The notes under the pieces: model-generated
What the model saw: only the letters and a program-made list of their open reading frames with translations
Told to the model about the DNA's origin: nothing
The model's database searches: none
Assembly: GCA_017474285.1 (NCBI GenBank)
Contig: JAFVHT010000059.1
Location: 83,838 to 147,837 of the forward strand
Length of the DNA: 64,000 nucleotides
DNA from: Acetobacter sp.
GTDB taxonomy: Bacteria; Pseudomonadota; Alphaproteobacteria; Acetobacterales; Acetobacteraceae
Direction: 5' to 3'
Part shown: piece by piece, positions 20,126 to 29,333 of the stretch
How the letters are laid out: each line of letters starts with the position of its first letter
How positions within the stretch are numbered: position 1 is the first letter of the stretch
Position numbers and translations under genes: made by a program

Positions 20126-21843
20126 TACACCACCTTCGCCAGCCATGCTTGAAGGGAACGGTTTATTTCTTCGGCTTCTTTTTCTAAATTTTGGTATTGG
20201 GCGATCAATGCTGGCAAATCGTGCAGGCTATACATTTTTTCTTTCTCTTCGTCACCCCTGTCAACCCAACGGCTGGGGGAAAGGTTATAATCGGCTTCGG
20301 CGGCTTCTTGAAGGGTAATCACTTTCACCCTGCCTAATTGGGCATTATTGGGATCCACTTGCTCACCTGCCTCGGTTTGAGGGTCATCTTTATGGCTCTC
20401 ATTTGCTGTACCCGCATGCCGATACTGATTTGCCAAAGCGCGCAAGCTGTCTTGCGGTAAATAATTTTTTGGGCGCCCTTTTCGATAGCACGCACTTGCA
20501 TCTAACAATGTGATTTTCCCCTTTTTCTCAGCAGGTTTATTTTTATTGAGAAGCACAATGACCCCCGCTGCCGGCGTATTATAAAAAAGGTTATCGGGCA
20601 AAAGAATAACGCCATCTATTACATCGTTATCGACAAACCACTTTCTTGCCGCGCGCTCTTTATCTTTCTTTTCACCCGAACCACGTGTCACCGCCCCTGT
20701 ATCAAGCACAACGGCGGCGCGTCCGTGCTCTCCCAAACAAGCAAAGGTATGCTGCAACCAAGACCAGTCGCCCTTTTTCTTACCGATGACCGCCCCGCCT
20801 GTTGTACTAAACCGATCGAACCGATCCTCTTCTAAAAGTTTAGCCTCAAAAGATTGGTTCCACATGGGGTTTGCCACCACAATGTCATGCGTTTTTATGC
20901 GACCGTTTTCATCTAAAAATTTGGGGTTCATCATGGTGTCCCCTCGCGCAAACTCTACGTCCATATCATGAATAATAGCGTTCATACGCGCAAGGGCGAA
21001 ACTTTCTGCCTGAAGTTCTTGCCCGCTGAGTTTAAGTGGTACGGTGCTTTGGAGGTGGTTCTCTTTTGCCACAAGCTGCATTTTAATGAGCAACCCGCCC
21101 GAACCACAAGCATAATCGTGGCAAGTTTCCCCGGGTTTAGGGTCTAAAATATATGCCATGAGAAAACCCACTTCGGTGGGCGTAAAAAATTCCCCTGCAC
21201 TATCCCCCGATCCTTCGGCAAATTTACGGAGTAAATACTCATACGCCCGCCCTAAAAAATCGGGCTGTACATCGTTAAGCCCCAAACGGTAGCGCGTGTC
21301 TGAAAAGGTTTCAATCACATCGCGTAGTTTAGAGGGGTTTATATCGCGCTCGCCGTTTCGTTCCGCAGCAAAATCAACCACATCTATCACCCCTGAAAGA
21401 GAGGGATTTTCCCGCACCAAAGCCCGAAGTGCTTTTGTAATTTGCTCGCCACAATCACGCGGCGCAGCTTCATTGCCCCAATCGTAAGGATCCCGCCCCG
21501 AAATCACGCCCCAACGCGCCTCGGGCGGAATGTAAAACCGCAAAAGCTGGTGGTCACTTTCTGCAATTTTTAATGCTATTTCACGGTTGCCATATTCTTC
21601 CTCTAACCGATTGATCTCATCATCAAAGACATCGGATAAACGTTTGAGAAATAAAAGAGGGAGAAGATAATCCTTAAATTTAGCCGCATCTTTTTCTCCA
21701 CGAATAGAACACGCTGCGTCCCACAACATTTGCTCCATAGTCCGCGTTGAAGAGGGATCGAGTCTTTTGGCAGACTCCCCATCACGCTTACGGCTCCCCT
21801 TTTTTGAAAGAATCTTTTGATCAGTCGTTCTGTCTTCAGTCAT
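20125..21843 (-). CDS. hsdM: Type I restriction-modification DNA methyltransferase (HsdM)
   Basis: Adenine-N6 methyltransferase subunit. 572 residues with the N-terminal helical domain (about 15-160, beginning [30 protein letters not shown]), SAM-binding motif I in [12 protein letters not shown], and the catalytic motif IV region [12 protein letters not shown], an NPxW form found in many HsdM proteins. [15 protein letters not shown] precedes motif I as expected. The ATG at 21843 has AGG seven bases upstream; a GTG two codons earlier is also possible. First gene of the hsdM-hsdS-hsdR operon; the 347-base gap upstream separates it from the divergent CopD-like gene. Confidence 0.95.
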   Translation of the reverse strand: MTEDRTTDQKILSKKGSRKRDGESAKRLDPSSTRTMEQMLWDAACSIRGEKDAAKFKDYLLPLLFLKRLSDVFDDEINRLEEEYGNREIALKIAESDHQLLRFYIPPEARWGVISGRDPYDWGNEAAPRDCGEQITKALRALVRENPSLSGVIDVVDFAAERNGERDINPSKLRDVIETFSDTRYRLGLNDVQPDFLGRAYEYLLRKFAEGSGDSAGEFFTPTEVGFLMAYILDPKPGETCHDYACGSGGLLIKMQLVAKENHLQSTVPLKLSGQELQAESFALARMNAIIHDMDVEFARGDTMMNPKFLDENGRIKTHDIVVANPMWNQSFEAKLLEEDRFDRFSTTGGAVIGKKKGDWSWLQHTFACLGEHGRAAVVLDTGAVTRGSGEKKDKERAARKWFVDNDVIDGVILLPDNLFYNTPAAGVIVLLNKNKPAEKKGKITLLDASACYRKGRPKNYLPQDSLRALANQYRHAGTANESHKDDPQTEAGEQVDPNNAQLGRVKVITLQEAAEADYNLSPSRWVDRGDEEKEKMYSLHDLPALIAQYQNLEKEAEEINRSLQAWLAKVV

Positions 21844-22190
21844 CAACACGCCTATAACAAAATTTTACGTTGTTGTCTTTTCTATTCTTTTTATGCCTGT
21901 TTTTATCTCCCTTTTCTCTCTATCAATAACACTTCATACCCCTTTGACAACGCCTAAAATAACCCCTTACCCTCAAAAACAACTTAAAAATGAGATTTAG
22001 TACAAGTATACTTTCACTAAAATACCTTTTTATGATGATTTTCGGAAAAATAGGCGCATGAAAGTCTCTTAAAATACGCTCAAAAGCCCCTTAAAACTTT
22101 GGAAATCAATTGACATTTTTGCTACTTTTCTCAAAAATTAAACTCTCTTTGACTTAAATTCCTCCTTATTTCATTTATTTGTAGGTTTTT
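21844..22190. promoter_or_regulatory. Divergent intergenic region, with a candidate promoter for the CopD-like gene
   Basis: No gene is seen in these 347 bases. On the plus strand TTGACA (22110-22115) is followed 17 bases later by AAAAAT (22133-22138), a fair -35 with a weak -10, about 50 bases before the CopD-like start. The hsdM promoter should lie here too on the other strand, but I cannot point to it. AT-rich with several short imperfect repeats. Confidence 0.3.
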
Positions 22191-22652
22191 ATGCACCATT
22201 CTGTTTTTTTATCTGCCTTTTGGAGCCTCATTCTTGCCCTCCATGTTATAAGCATTGTTTTTTTTATCGGTGGAGGGGCTTGCGTCATTCTTGTTTTATA
22301 TCCAAGTTTAAGCCTGCTCAGTGTTAAAGATCGTCAATCTGTTTATATCCAAACATTTAAGCGCTTTTTTCGTGCTTTTTCCCATAGCCTCCTCACGATG
22401 CTTGTTTCTGGAGGTCTTTTAATTGTCCATGAAGGAGGATTTGCCCACACCTCGTGGTCAACCGCTCTTATGGAAATTATCGGTATTCTTGTTACTTTGT
22501 GGTTTATTCAACTTTATCGCGGACCTTATCGGAAAGTACAACGCGCCCTACGCCCAGATGCTACTCTTTTTGACACAATTAAAAACCAAATTGCCCTTAT
22601 GGTCGTACTCAGTGTTGTTGCTATTGTCGCCGCTTGTTGGGGCTATTCTTAA
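22191..22652 (+). CDS. CopD-like four-helix membrane protein
   Basis: 153-residue integral membrane protein with four predicted helices (about residues 8-33, 58-80, 88-108 and 132-151). A conserved-looking first helix containing LHVISIVFFIGGGACVILVLYP and the short loops resemble CopD/DUF2269-type proteins, but there is no copper motif that proves a role in copper transport. The ATG has AGG five to seven bases upstream. Monocistronic; its end converges with sufA 35 bases on. Function should be treated as unknown. Confidence 0.6.
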   Translation: MHHSVFLSAFWSLILALHVISIVFFIGGGACVILVLYPSLSLLSVKDRQSVYIQTFKRFFRAFSHSLLTMLVSGGLLIVHEGGFAHTSWSTALMEIIGILVTLWFIQLYRGPYRKVQRALRPDATLFDTIKNQIALMVVLSVVAIVAACWGYS

Positions 22653-22687
22653 GGATTTCTCTTCGTCAGAGGTAGGTTAGACGTGGG

Positions 22688-23029
22688 TTAGACGTGAAAA
22701 CTTTCCCCACACCCACAACGACCTTTTTCATTAGGGTTTTTGAATACAAAACCTGATTCTAAATCGCTTTCTTGATAATCCATTTCTGTACCAATCAAAA
22801 AAAGCACTGCTTTACGATCTACTAACAAAGTCAGATCCTTATCTTTAACGATTTCGTCACCCGCACTAGGCTGGTCTACAAAGGTCATGTCATAGGCATG
22901 CCCTGAACACCCTTTTGTTGTGACAGAAATCCGTAAAATTTGCCCTGCGTGCGCTGTTTTGTAGAGGGTTTGTAATCGCGTGGCTGCTGCTTCTGTAAGG
23001 CGCATTAAAGGTGGTAATGGTCTCGTCAA
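22688..23029 (-). CDS. sufA: Fe-S cluster carrier SufA (A-type scaffold)
   Basis: A-type carrier that passes Fe-S clusters to apo-proteins. The 113 residues hold the three family cysteines: TTKGCSGHAYDM near residue 41 and GRCGCGESF near 106-108. The best start is TTG at 23029, with GGAG seven bases upstream; an ATG at 23005 has no ribosome site. Last gene of the SUF operon, 90 bases after sufT. ErpA or IscA are alternatives by sequence, but the operon favours SufA. Confidence 0.88.
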   Translation of the reverse strand: MTRPLPPLMRLTEAAATRLQTLYKTAHAGQILRISVTTKGCSGHAYDMTFVDQPSAGDEIVKDKDLTLLVDRKAVLFLIGTEMDYQESDLESGFVFKNPNEKGRCGCGESFHV

Positions 23030-23119
23030 ATCTTGTCTCCTATCGTGAACAGTTTTGTTTTCTTGAACGTTTTTTTTTCTTTTTTAGGCGGCGTTTTTTC
23101 TATTTTATTGAAAACCCAT

Positions 23120-23725
23120 TTAAAACATATTGAGGGCAAGGCGTGCTTCGTCACTCATGCGTGAAACGTCCCACGGTGGGTCCCACACAATATCAACTTG
23201 CGTTTCACAGACCCCCGGCACTTGATCCACCGCTTCCTTAATTTGGGCTGGCAATTCCTGCGCACTGGGACAATTCGGCGCTGTCAAAGTCATTTCAACA
23301 CAAACACGACCATCATCGTGTAAATCAATGGCATAAATTAACCCTAACTCATACACATTCACTGGAATTTCTGGATCATATACGGTGGAAATCGCCTCAA
23401 TCACCGCATCTTCCAACACTAAAGACTGAGGCTGTTTGTCTTTCTTTTTGTCTGTTTCTTCTTCTATATTCTCTTTTTCTGTGTTTTCTTTCTGCTCTTG
23501 TTCTGTTGTTTGCGAAAGTGTTGTTTGTTCAGGCTTCCAACTCTCTACTTTTGCTATTTGCTCCCCCTCAGGGTGAGGTTCCTCAAGGTGAGGATCACGT
23601 AAAAAAGTCTCTACAGAATGCGTCAACTTCTCTTCCTGTTGCACATCGTGATGGGTATTCTTATGGGCATTCTGATATTGTTCCTTTTCAGAATATCCAT
23701 TTTCTGGATTCTCTGGCGGTGCCAT
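23120..23725 (-). CDS. sufT: SufT-type DUF59 (MIP18) protein with charged N-terminal extension
   Basis: Fe-S maturation factor of the DUF59 family, helping deliver clusters in SUF-dependent organisms. The C-terminal 100 residues are the DUF59 domain: TVYDPEIPVNVYELGLIY near residue 112, then TLTAPNCPSAQELP with the conserved Cys, and VDIVWDPPWDVSRMSDEARLAL. The first ~95 residues are low complexity and rich in Glu, Gln, Lys and His, apparently disordered, and not part of the usual ~100-130 residue SufT. The ATG at 23725 has AAAGGA upstream; an open frame to 23821 runs into sufS and is not used. Placed between sufS and sufA. Confidence 0.88.
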   Translation of the reverse strand: MAPPENPENGYSEKEQYQNAHKNTHHDVQQEEKLTHSVETFLRDPHLEEPHPEGEQIAKVESWKPEQTTLSQTTEQEQKENTEKENIEEETDKKKDKQPQSLVLEDAVIEAISTVYDPEIPVNVYELGLIYAIDLHDDGRVCVEMTLTAPNCPSAQELPAQIKEAVDQVPGVCETQVDIVWDPPWDVSRMSDEARLALNMF

Positions 23726-23744
23726 CGTCAAATCCTTTGTTTTT

Positions 23745-25031
23745 TTATACAAAAAACCCTTGAATACGTTGCAAAGTCTCTGCCAAAAAATCAATTTCTT
23801 CTTTAAGCGTGTAAACACCAAAACTTGCCCTTGTTGTTGCTGTCAGTCCTAACCGTCTCATAAGTGGTTCAGCACAATGATGCCCTGCTCTCACCGCAAT
23901 GCCATTTTTATCCAAAAGTGTTGCAATATCATGGGCATGAATGCCCTCCATAACGAATGAAACAATCCCACATCTCTGTTTTGGGGTGCCAATAATGGTT
24001 AATCCGTCTATATTTTGGAGGCGGGCGATCGCATGGTTTGTTAAAGCCTCTTCATGAGAGGCTAAAGCCTCATCATCTAAAGTTTGGCGCCACTCTATCG
24101 CCAAGCCTAACCCTATTGCCTCAATAATAGGCGGGGTTCCTGCTTCAAATTTATGTGGTATGTCTGCCCATGTTGAACGCTCAAACATCACGGTGGAAAT
24201 CATATCTCCTCCGCCTAAAAAAGGCGGCATAGAGTCCAATAAAGCCGCACGCGCCCATAACACACCAATGCCTGTTGGTCCGTAGAGTTTATGACCTGTA
24301 AAGGTATAAAAATCAGCACCTAAAGCCTGCACATTAACGCGTTGGTGTACAACAGCCTGACTCCCGTCTAACAACACAAGCGCCCCCGCCGCGTGTGCCT
24401 TTGCAACAATCTCTTTTGCGGGAACAACACCTCCCAAGACGTTAGACATATGCGTTATAGCAACAAGCCCAACCTTTCCATCTGAAAGAAGATGCTCAAA
24501 CGCTTCTTGATCTAAATCGCCAGAATCAGTAATAGGTGCAACCCGTAACTCAATCCCCGCACGATCACGTAACATTTGCCAAGGAACTAAATTCGCGTGA
24601 TGTTCCATTTCAGAGATAAGAACCGCTTGCCCTTTTTTTAATAAAGACCCAAAAGAATGAGCCACAAGGTTAATGGCCTCTGTGCTGTTCCGTGTAAAAA
24701 TAATTTCCTCACGTACCGAAGCATTTAAGAAATGAGCGACTTTATTACGTGCCTCTTCATAGGCTTCAGTCGCGCGATCACTCATCCAATAAAGGCCACG
24801 ATGAATATTCGCATATTGGGTACGCATAGCCTGCGCCATTCCCTCAATAACCATTTCAGGTTTTTGTGCCGAGGCGGCACTATCTAAAAAAACAAAAGGG
24901 CGATTATAAATTTTTTGTGTCAAAATCGGGAATTGTGCCCGAATAGCCTCCACATCAAACACAACACCTTGGTTGATGGAGTTGGCTTTTATTTTTTCGT
25001 GTGGTTTTTCTTTTGCCTCTCCCCATGTCAC
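23745..25031 (-). CDS. sufS: Cysteine desulfurase SufS
   Basis: PLP-dependent enzyme that takes sulfur from cysteine for Fe-S assembly. 428 residues; the PLP lysine is in FTGHKLYGPTG near residue 246 and the active-site cysteine in RAGHHCAEPLMRR near residue 386, the group II (SufS) form. The start is GTG at 25031, overlapping the sufD stop as GTGA, so translation is coupled. An N-terminal extension of about 22 residues precedes DVEAIRAQFPIL. No SufE or SufU partner gene is in the window. Confidence 0.95.
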   Translation of the reverse strand: MTWGEAKEKPHEKIKANSINQGVVFDVEAIRAQFPILTQKIYNRPFVFLDSAASAQKPEMVIEGMAQAMRTQYANIHRGLYWMSDRATEAYEEARNKVAHFLNASVREEIIFTRNSTEAINLVAHSFGSLLKKGQAVLISEMEHHANLVPWQMLRDRAGIELRVAPITDSGDLDQEAFEHLLSDGKVGLVAITHMSNVLGGVVPAKEIVAKAHAAGALVLLDGSQAVVHQRVNVQALGADFYTFTGHKLYGPTGIGVLWARAALLDSMPPFLGGGDMISTVMFERSTWADIPHKFEAGTPPIIEAIGLGLAIEWRQTLDDEALASHEEALTNHAIARLQNIDGLTIIGTPKQRCGIVSFVMEGIHAHDIATLLDKNGIAVRAGHHCAEPLMRRLGLTATTRASFGVYTLKEEIDFLAETLQRIQGFFV

Positions 25032-26335
25032 GATTGTTGTTCCTCTCTTAAATCAAGAGAGCGAGTCAGCACAGCATGACAAAGAGCACGCACTACCCCC
25101 TCCTCCTCAAGAAGTGACAGAGAGTCACTTAAAAACGCCTCTATCAACATGTGTCGTGCCTCATGCTCCGCTATGCCCCGACTTCGTAAGTAAAAAAGTT
25201 GTTCTTCATCAAGCGCGCCTATTGTCGCCCCATGACTGCAACGCACATCGTCAGCATAAATTTCTAATTCAGGCTTTACATTGACTTCGGCATGTTCGGA
25301 TAAAAGTAACGCCTGACTCATTTGGCAGCCATCTGTTTTTTGAGCCCCACGCTTCACAAGAATTTTCCCTTGAAACACCCCGCGCGCATGATCCGATAAA
25401 ACATTACGTATCGTCTGACGCGATATACATTCAGACGCCTCATGACATATAACGCTTGTTATATCCCCTGTCTGTTCATCAGAAAGATATTGAACCCCAT
25501 TAACTTTCGCTACTGCCCCCGTTTGCGCTAAAACAACATTGATGTCATGGCGGGTCAGAAGCCCCCCCAATGTGAGGATAAAACTCTCATACACTCCACG
25601 TCCTGCGACACGCGCCTGAACCATTTTCAAAACACTTGCCTGTGCACTTTCTTGAAAAAGCGTGAGGTGTTTGAGCGTAGCATGCTCGGCAATTTCAATT
25701 TGCTCCACAGGATTATGACAATAGATTCCATCACCAGCATAAATACTTAATAAGGATAAATGCGCACCTTTGTCGAGTTTAAGCGTATAACGCGGGTGTA
25801 ATGACACAGGTTGCTCATCACCCAATGTAAGCGACACCATCAAGACCTGTCCAACTTTTACTCCCTCTTGAACGTGTAAAAAAATTTCCTCTTCAGCGAG
25901 GGCCGTATTTAGAGCCATAAAAGGCTGTTGTATGCCTTTCAAATCCTCACCTTTACCCCCATTTCCTGATACGTTTTCAAAAGGGCAAGTTGTTAAAGTA
26001 AATGTCTGCGGTATTTGACTTAAAACAGGGTCAAAATACCCATTTACAACGACGAAACGCGGTAAATTGGCTAAAATTTCGCCCCATTGTGGCAAAGTGT
26101 GTAACAATTTTTCAGCATGATAAGGATTATAGGTGCGTAATGCCGTCTTATAGGGCACACGCCCTAAAGCGCGAAGATCCGTATAACGCCATTGCTCAAC
26201 ACGTTTATCGGGCAAACCTTTATGCTCTAACCAAGCGACAGCTTCTGTTTTTTGTTGCCCGCAAGTGTTCCTTTTTGGCAAACGATGCGCGAATAATGAC
26301 AACACATCAGAACAAGGCTTTTGAGATATATTCAC
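25028..26335 (-). CDS. sufD: Fe-S cluster assembly protein SufD
   Basis: Partner of SufB in the SufBCD scaffold. 435 residues with the parallel beta-helix core (LKLDKGAHLSLLSIYAGD onwards) and the C-terminal conserved region with the important histidine in DDVRCSHGATIGALDEEQLFYLRSRG near residue 370. The N-terminal half is variable, as usual. GTG start at 26335, one base after the sufC stop. Ends overlapping sufS. Confidence 0.93.
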   Translation of the reverse strand: MNISQKPCSDVLSLFAHRLPKRNTCGQQKTEAVAWLEHKGLPDKRVEQWRYTDLRALGRVPYKTALRTYNPYHAEKLLHTLPQWGEILANLPRFVVVNGYFDPVLSQIPQTFTLTTCPFENVSGNGGKGEDLKGIQQPFMALNTALAEEEIFLHVQEGVKVGQVLMVSLTLGDEQPVSLHPRYTLKLDKGAHLSLLSIYAGDGIYCHNPVEQIEIAEHATLKHLTLFQESAQASVLKMVQARVAGRGVYESFILTLGGLLTRHDINVVLAQTGAVAKVNGVQYLSDEQTGDITSVICHEASECISRQTIRNVLSDHARGVFQGKILVKRGAQKTDGCQMSQALLLSEHAEVNVKPELEIYADDVRCSHGATIGALDEEQLFYLRSRGIAEHEARHMLIEAFLSDSLSLLEEEGVVRALCHAVLTRSLDLREEQQS

Positions 26336-26336
26336 T

Positions 26337-27104
26337 TTATGCCCCTTTTACAAAGGGTGCATACCCCTTTTGATCAATCTCACGGGCAAGTTCTGGTCCC
26401 CCCGAGAGAATAATCTGCCCTTTTGTCATAACGTGTACGCGATCAGGGACAAGATAATCTAACAATTTTTGATGATGCGTAATAACAAGCGCCGAAAATT
26501 TAGGCGATCGTAGACGGTTAACGCCCTCCGCAACAACACGCATCGCATCGACATCTAACCCGCTATCTGTTTCATCTAAAATAGCCAAAGAAGGCTGAAG
26601 CAATGTCATTTGTAAGACTTCATTACGCTTTTTTTCACCGCCAGAAAACCCTACATTCACCGCCCGTTTTAAAACATCAGGCGCCATAGAAAGCGTTTCA
26701 AGTACTTTACGGGCTTGTTTCAAAAAAGCCACAGCATCTAACTCTTCTTGCCCTCGTTGACGGCGTACCGCATTCACAGCCATACGTAAAAAATGCGCAT
26801 TATTGACACCAGGTAACTCAATCGGGTTTTGAAACGCTAAAAAAAGACCTGAAGCAGCACGGTTTTCAGGTTTCATCGCTAAAAGATCTTGCCCGCGAAA
26901 AGTAACATGTCCAGAAGTGACCTCATAGGCATCACGTCCCGCGAGAATATAAGAAAGAGTTGTTTTGCCAGACCCGTTAGGACCCATAATAACGTGAACC
27001 TCTCCCGCGGGAATGTTCAAAGTAACACCGCGAAGAATATGTTTTTCCTGCCCTTCTGCCTTAATCTGTGCACATAAATTTGAGATTTCTAAAAACGAAC
27101 TCAT
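26337..27104 (-). CDS. sufC: Fe-S cluster assembly ATPase SufC
   Basis: ABC-type ATPase that drives the SufBCD scaffold. 255 residues with Walker A GPNGSGKTTL near residue 41, the ABC signature FSGGEKKRNE, Walker B LAILDETDSGLD and the H-loop ITHHQKLL. ATG at 27104 preceded by AAAGGA; a TTG one codon earlier is a weaker choice. Standard length, between sufB and sufD. Confidence 0.96.
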   Translation of the reverse strand: MSSFLEISNLCAQIKAEGQEKHILRGVTLNIPAGEVHVIMGPNGSGKTTLSYILAGRDAYEVTSGHVTFRGQDLLAMKPENRAASGLFLAFQNPIELPGVNNAHFLRMAVNAVRRQRGQEELDAVAFLKQARKVLETLSMAPDVLKRAVNVGFSGGEKKRNEVLQMTLLQPSLAILDETDSGLDVDAMRVVAEGVNRLRSPKFSALVITHHQKLLDYLVPDRVHVMTKGQIILSGGPELAREIDQKGYAPFVKGA

Positions 27105-27139
27105 CAATTTTCCTTTAGGTTTTTTCTTAGAGATTTCCT

Positions 27140-28630
27140 CTACCCAACACTGCCTTCAAGACTAATTTGTAAAAGTTTTTGGGCTTCTACCGCAAATTCC
27201 ATCGGCAACTCTTTCAGAACATCACGACAAAACCCATTAACAATAAGACCTATAGCCTCTTCTTCTGATAGCCCTCGTTGACGACAATAAAAAAGTTGAT
27301 CTTCCGAGATTTTACAAGTTGTCGCTTCATGTTCAACTTTTGCCGTCATATTACGGCTTTCTACATAGGGCACTGTATGGGCGCCACATTTATCCCCGAT
27401 CAACAGGCTATCGCATTGTGTAAAATTCCGCGCCCCAGAAGCCTTAGGGAGTACACGCACTAAACCACGATAAGTGCTTTCTGAACGTCCAGCACTAATG
27501 GTTTTAGCAATAATAGTTGAGCGTGTATTATTTCCTATATGGATCATTTTTGTACCTGTATCAGCCTGTTGACAATTATGGGTTACAGCAATCGAGTAAA
27601 ACTCCCCAACAGATCCCTCTCCTTGTAAAATACAGGAAGGATATTTCCACGTAATCGCAGACCCTGTTTCCACCTGTGTCCACGAAATACGTGACCGCGC
27701 TCCACGGCACGCACCCCGTTTGGTCACAAAATTATAAATTCCTCCACGTCCATTTTCATCACCCGGGTACCAATTTTGAACAGTCGAATATTTAATGGAA
27801 GCCCCTTCCATTGCCACTAACTCTACAACCGCGGCATGGAGTTGATTTTCGTCACGCATGGGGGCTGTACACCCCTCTAAATAAGAAACAGAAGCGCCCT
27901 CTTCCACAATAATAAGGGTTCGTTCGAATTGCCCTGTATTACGGGCGTTAATACGAAAATACGTCGAAAGCTCCATTGGGCAAATAACCCCTTTAGGAAC
28001 ATAAACAAAAGAGCCATCTGTAAATACCGCAGAGTTTAGCGCAGAAAAGAAATTATCACCCACCGGTACCACGCTCCCCAAATAACGTTGTACCAAGTCT
28101 GAATGCTCACGCACAGCTTCAGAAATAGGGCAAAAAATAACCCCTGCTTCTTGAAGTGTTTTACGAAAAGTTGTCACGACAGAAACACTATCAAAAACAG
28201 CATCAACCGCAACAGGTGAGCGTTGAGAATCTCCCTCTACTTCCTCTACCCCTGCAAGAATTTTTTGCTCATGTAAAGGAATACCAAGTTTTTCATAGGT
28301 ACGGAGAAGTTCAGGATCAACATCGTCTAATGATTTTGGATTCGACTGACGACGAGGCGCAGCATAATAGTGCAAACCCTGATAATCAATAGGAGAATAA
28401 GTAATTTTTGCCCATGTTGGCTCTCTCATCGCCTGCCATGTTTTCAACGCATCTAAACGCCATTGTAACATCCAATCTGGTTCTTCCTTACGGTGAGAAA
28501 TTAACCGAATAATGTCCTCATTAAGCCCTTTAGGAGCGAAATCCGTTTCTATAGTGGTTTCAAACCCCCATTTGTAATGAGACTGCCCAATATTCTCCAC
28601 AATATGATGAGGGCTAGACGTTTCAGACAC
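27140..28630 (-). CDS. sufB: Fe-S cluster assembly protein SufB
   Basis: Scaffold subunit on which new clusters are built. 496 residues; recognisable blocks are [14 protein letters not shown] near residue 49, [41 protein letters not shown] and the C-terminal [19 protein letters not shown] with the cluster-related Cys upstream in [12 protein letters not shown] start at 28630 after AAGGGAAG. First structural gene after the regulator, 13 bases downstream of it. Confidence 0.96.
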   Translation of the reverse strand: MSETSSPHHIVENIGQSHYKWGFETTIETDFAPKGLNEDIIRLISHRKEEPDWMLQWRLDALKTWQAMREPTWAKITYSPIDYQGLHYYAAPRRQSNPKSLDDVDPELLRTYEKLGIPLHEQKILAGVEEVEGDSQRSPVAVDAVFDSVSVVTTFRKTLQEAGVIFCPISEAVREHSDLVQRYLGSVVPVGDNFFSALNSAVFTDGSFVYVPKGVICPMELSTYFRINARNTGQFERTLIIVEEGASVSYLEGCTAPMRDENQLHAAVVELVAMEGASIKYSTVQNWYPGDENGRGGIYNFVTKRGACRGARSRISWTQVETGSAITWKYPSCILQGEGSVGEFYSIAVTHNCQQADTGTKMIHIGNNTRSTIIAKTISAGRSESTYRGLVRVLPKASGARNFTQCDSLLIGDKCGAHTVPYVESRNMTAKVEHEATTCKISEDQLFYCRQRGLSEEEAIGLIVNGFCRDVLKELPMEFAVEAQKLLQISLEGSVG

Positions 28631-28643
28631 AATTTAACTTCCC

Positions 28644-29129
28644 TTAATTCCAATCATTCAATGCGGCACAACCTCCGCTAAAATCTTTTCCAAAATCCTG
28701 ACACGCATTAAATAGTTCAGGCGTATTTTCTGACTCATAGAGGCACATTGTTGCCAAAGAAATATTTTCAAGCGTTGTACGTATTGCCTTGTTAATAAGG
28801 TCCCACCTTCCCTGTAAACCGCAAAACACTCCATTTTCACAACCGCCCCCATCAACACAGGCTGTCAGCGCAATTTTACCATCCATCGCCACAATGACAC
28901 TCGCTACCGAAATATCAGATAAAGACCGCGCTAATTTATACCCTCCTTTTGCCCCGCGCCGCGATAAAACAAGCCCAACACTTGAGAGCGTTTTGAGCAC
29001 TTTCGCAACCGTCGGCTCAGACAAGCCTGTTTTAGTCGCTAACAAAGCAGACGTGCCCCCCCCCTCTTGTTCGCCTAATCGGACGAGAATAACCACTGCA
29101 TAATCTGTCAAGCGAGAGAGCTTGAGCAT
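28644..29129 (-). CDS. Rrf2-family Fe-S responsive regulator of the SUF operon
   Basis: 161-residue winged-helix regulator. The HTH region (LTDYAVVILVRLGE, TGLSEPTVAKVLKTLSSVGLVLSRRGAKGGY) is Rrf2 type. Cysteines in the effector region (TACVDGGGCENGVFCG, about residues 92-107) give the three-Cys pattern that holds a [2Fe-2S] cluster in IscR-like proteins; a longer C-terminal tail adds two more cysteines. As first gene of the operon it probably autoregulates it according to Fe-S status. Known in alphaproteobacteria as the SUF assembly regulator. Confidence 0.9.
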   Translation of the reverse strand: MLKLSRLTDYAVVILVRLGEQEGGGTSALLATKTGLSEPTVAKVLKTLSSVGLVLSRRGAKGGYKLARSLSDISVASVIVAMDGKIALTACVDGGGCENGVFCGLQGRWDLINKAIRTTLENISLATMCLYESENTPELFNACQDFGKDFSGGCAALNDWN

Positions 29130-29158
29130 TGTCTATTACCTTAACTTAACAATTAAAG

Positions 29159-29213
29159 ACCTTATAGGTACTAATTTATGAGTTATACAACACCACGTAC
29201 CACAAAATGTCAA
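29159..29213 (-). promoter_or_regulatory. Candidate SUF operon promoter and operator
   Basis: On the minus strand TTGACA (29213-29208) is followed after 18 bases by TGTATA (29189-29184). Downstream lies a short palindrome ACCTATAAGGT (29169-29159), a position suited to an Rrf2 operator. The -10 is weak and the palindrome arms are only four bases, so this is tentative. Confidence 0.3.
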
Positions 29214-29271
29214 CTCACCAACACGTCAATGGCGTCAATTACAAGAAAAAAATAATTTCTAACGTATTTTC

Positions 29272-29317
29272 TTAAGAGTCGAGTCTATAGAGACTATAGG
29301 TTTTATAGCCCTCTTAA
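29272..29317. repeat. Nested inverted repeats downstream of the DUF445 gene
   Basis: Outer arms TTAAGAG/CTCTTAA enclose AGTC-TATAGA-GACT and CTATA-GGTTT-TATAG. Located just after the DUF445 stop and before the SUF regulator; it may act as a terminator for the former, though no clean T run follows. Confidence 0.35.
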
Positions 29318-29333
29318 ACTATTTAAGCGAATG

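Noticed and set aside
20870..20885. HsdM motif NPMW instead of NPPF/NPPY as a sign of inactivity
   Set aside because: The NPxW form is found in many HsdM proteins as far as I know; the rest of the SAM site is intact.
21996..22021. Dyad TTTAGT ... ACTAAA before hsdM
   Set aside because: Six-base arms with a 14-base spacer are common by chance in such AT-rich DNA.
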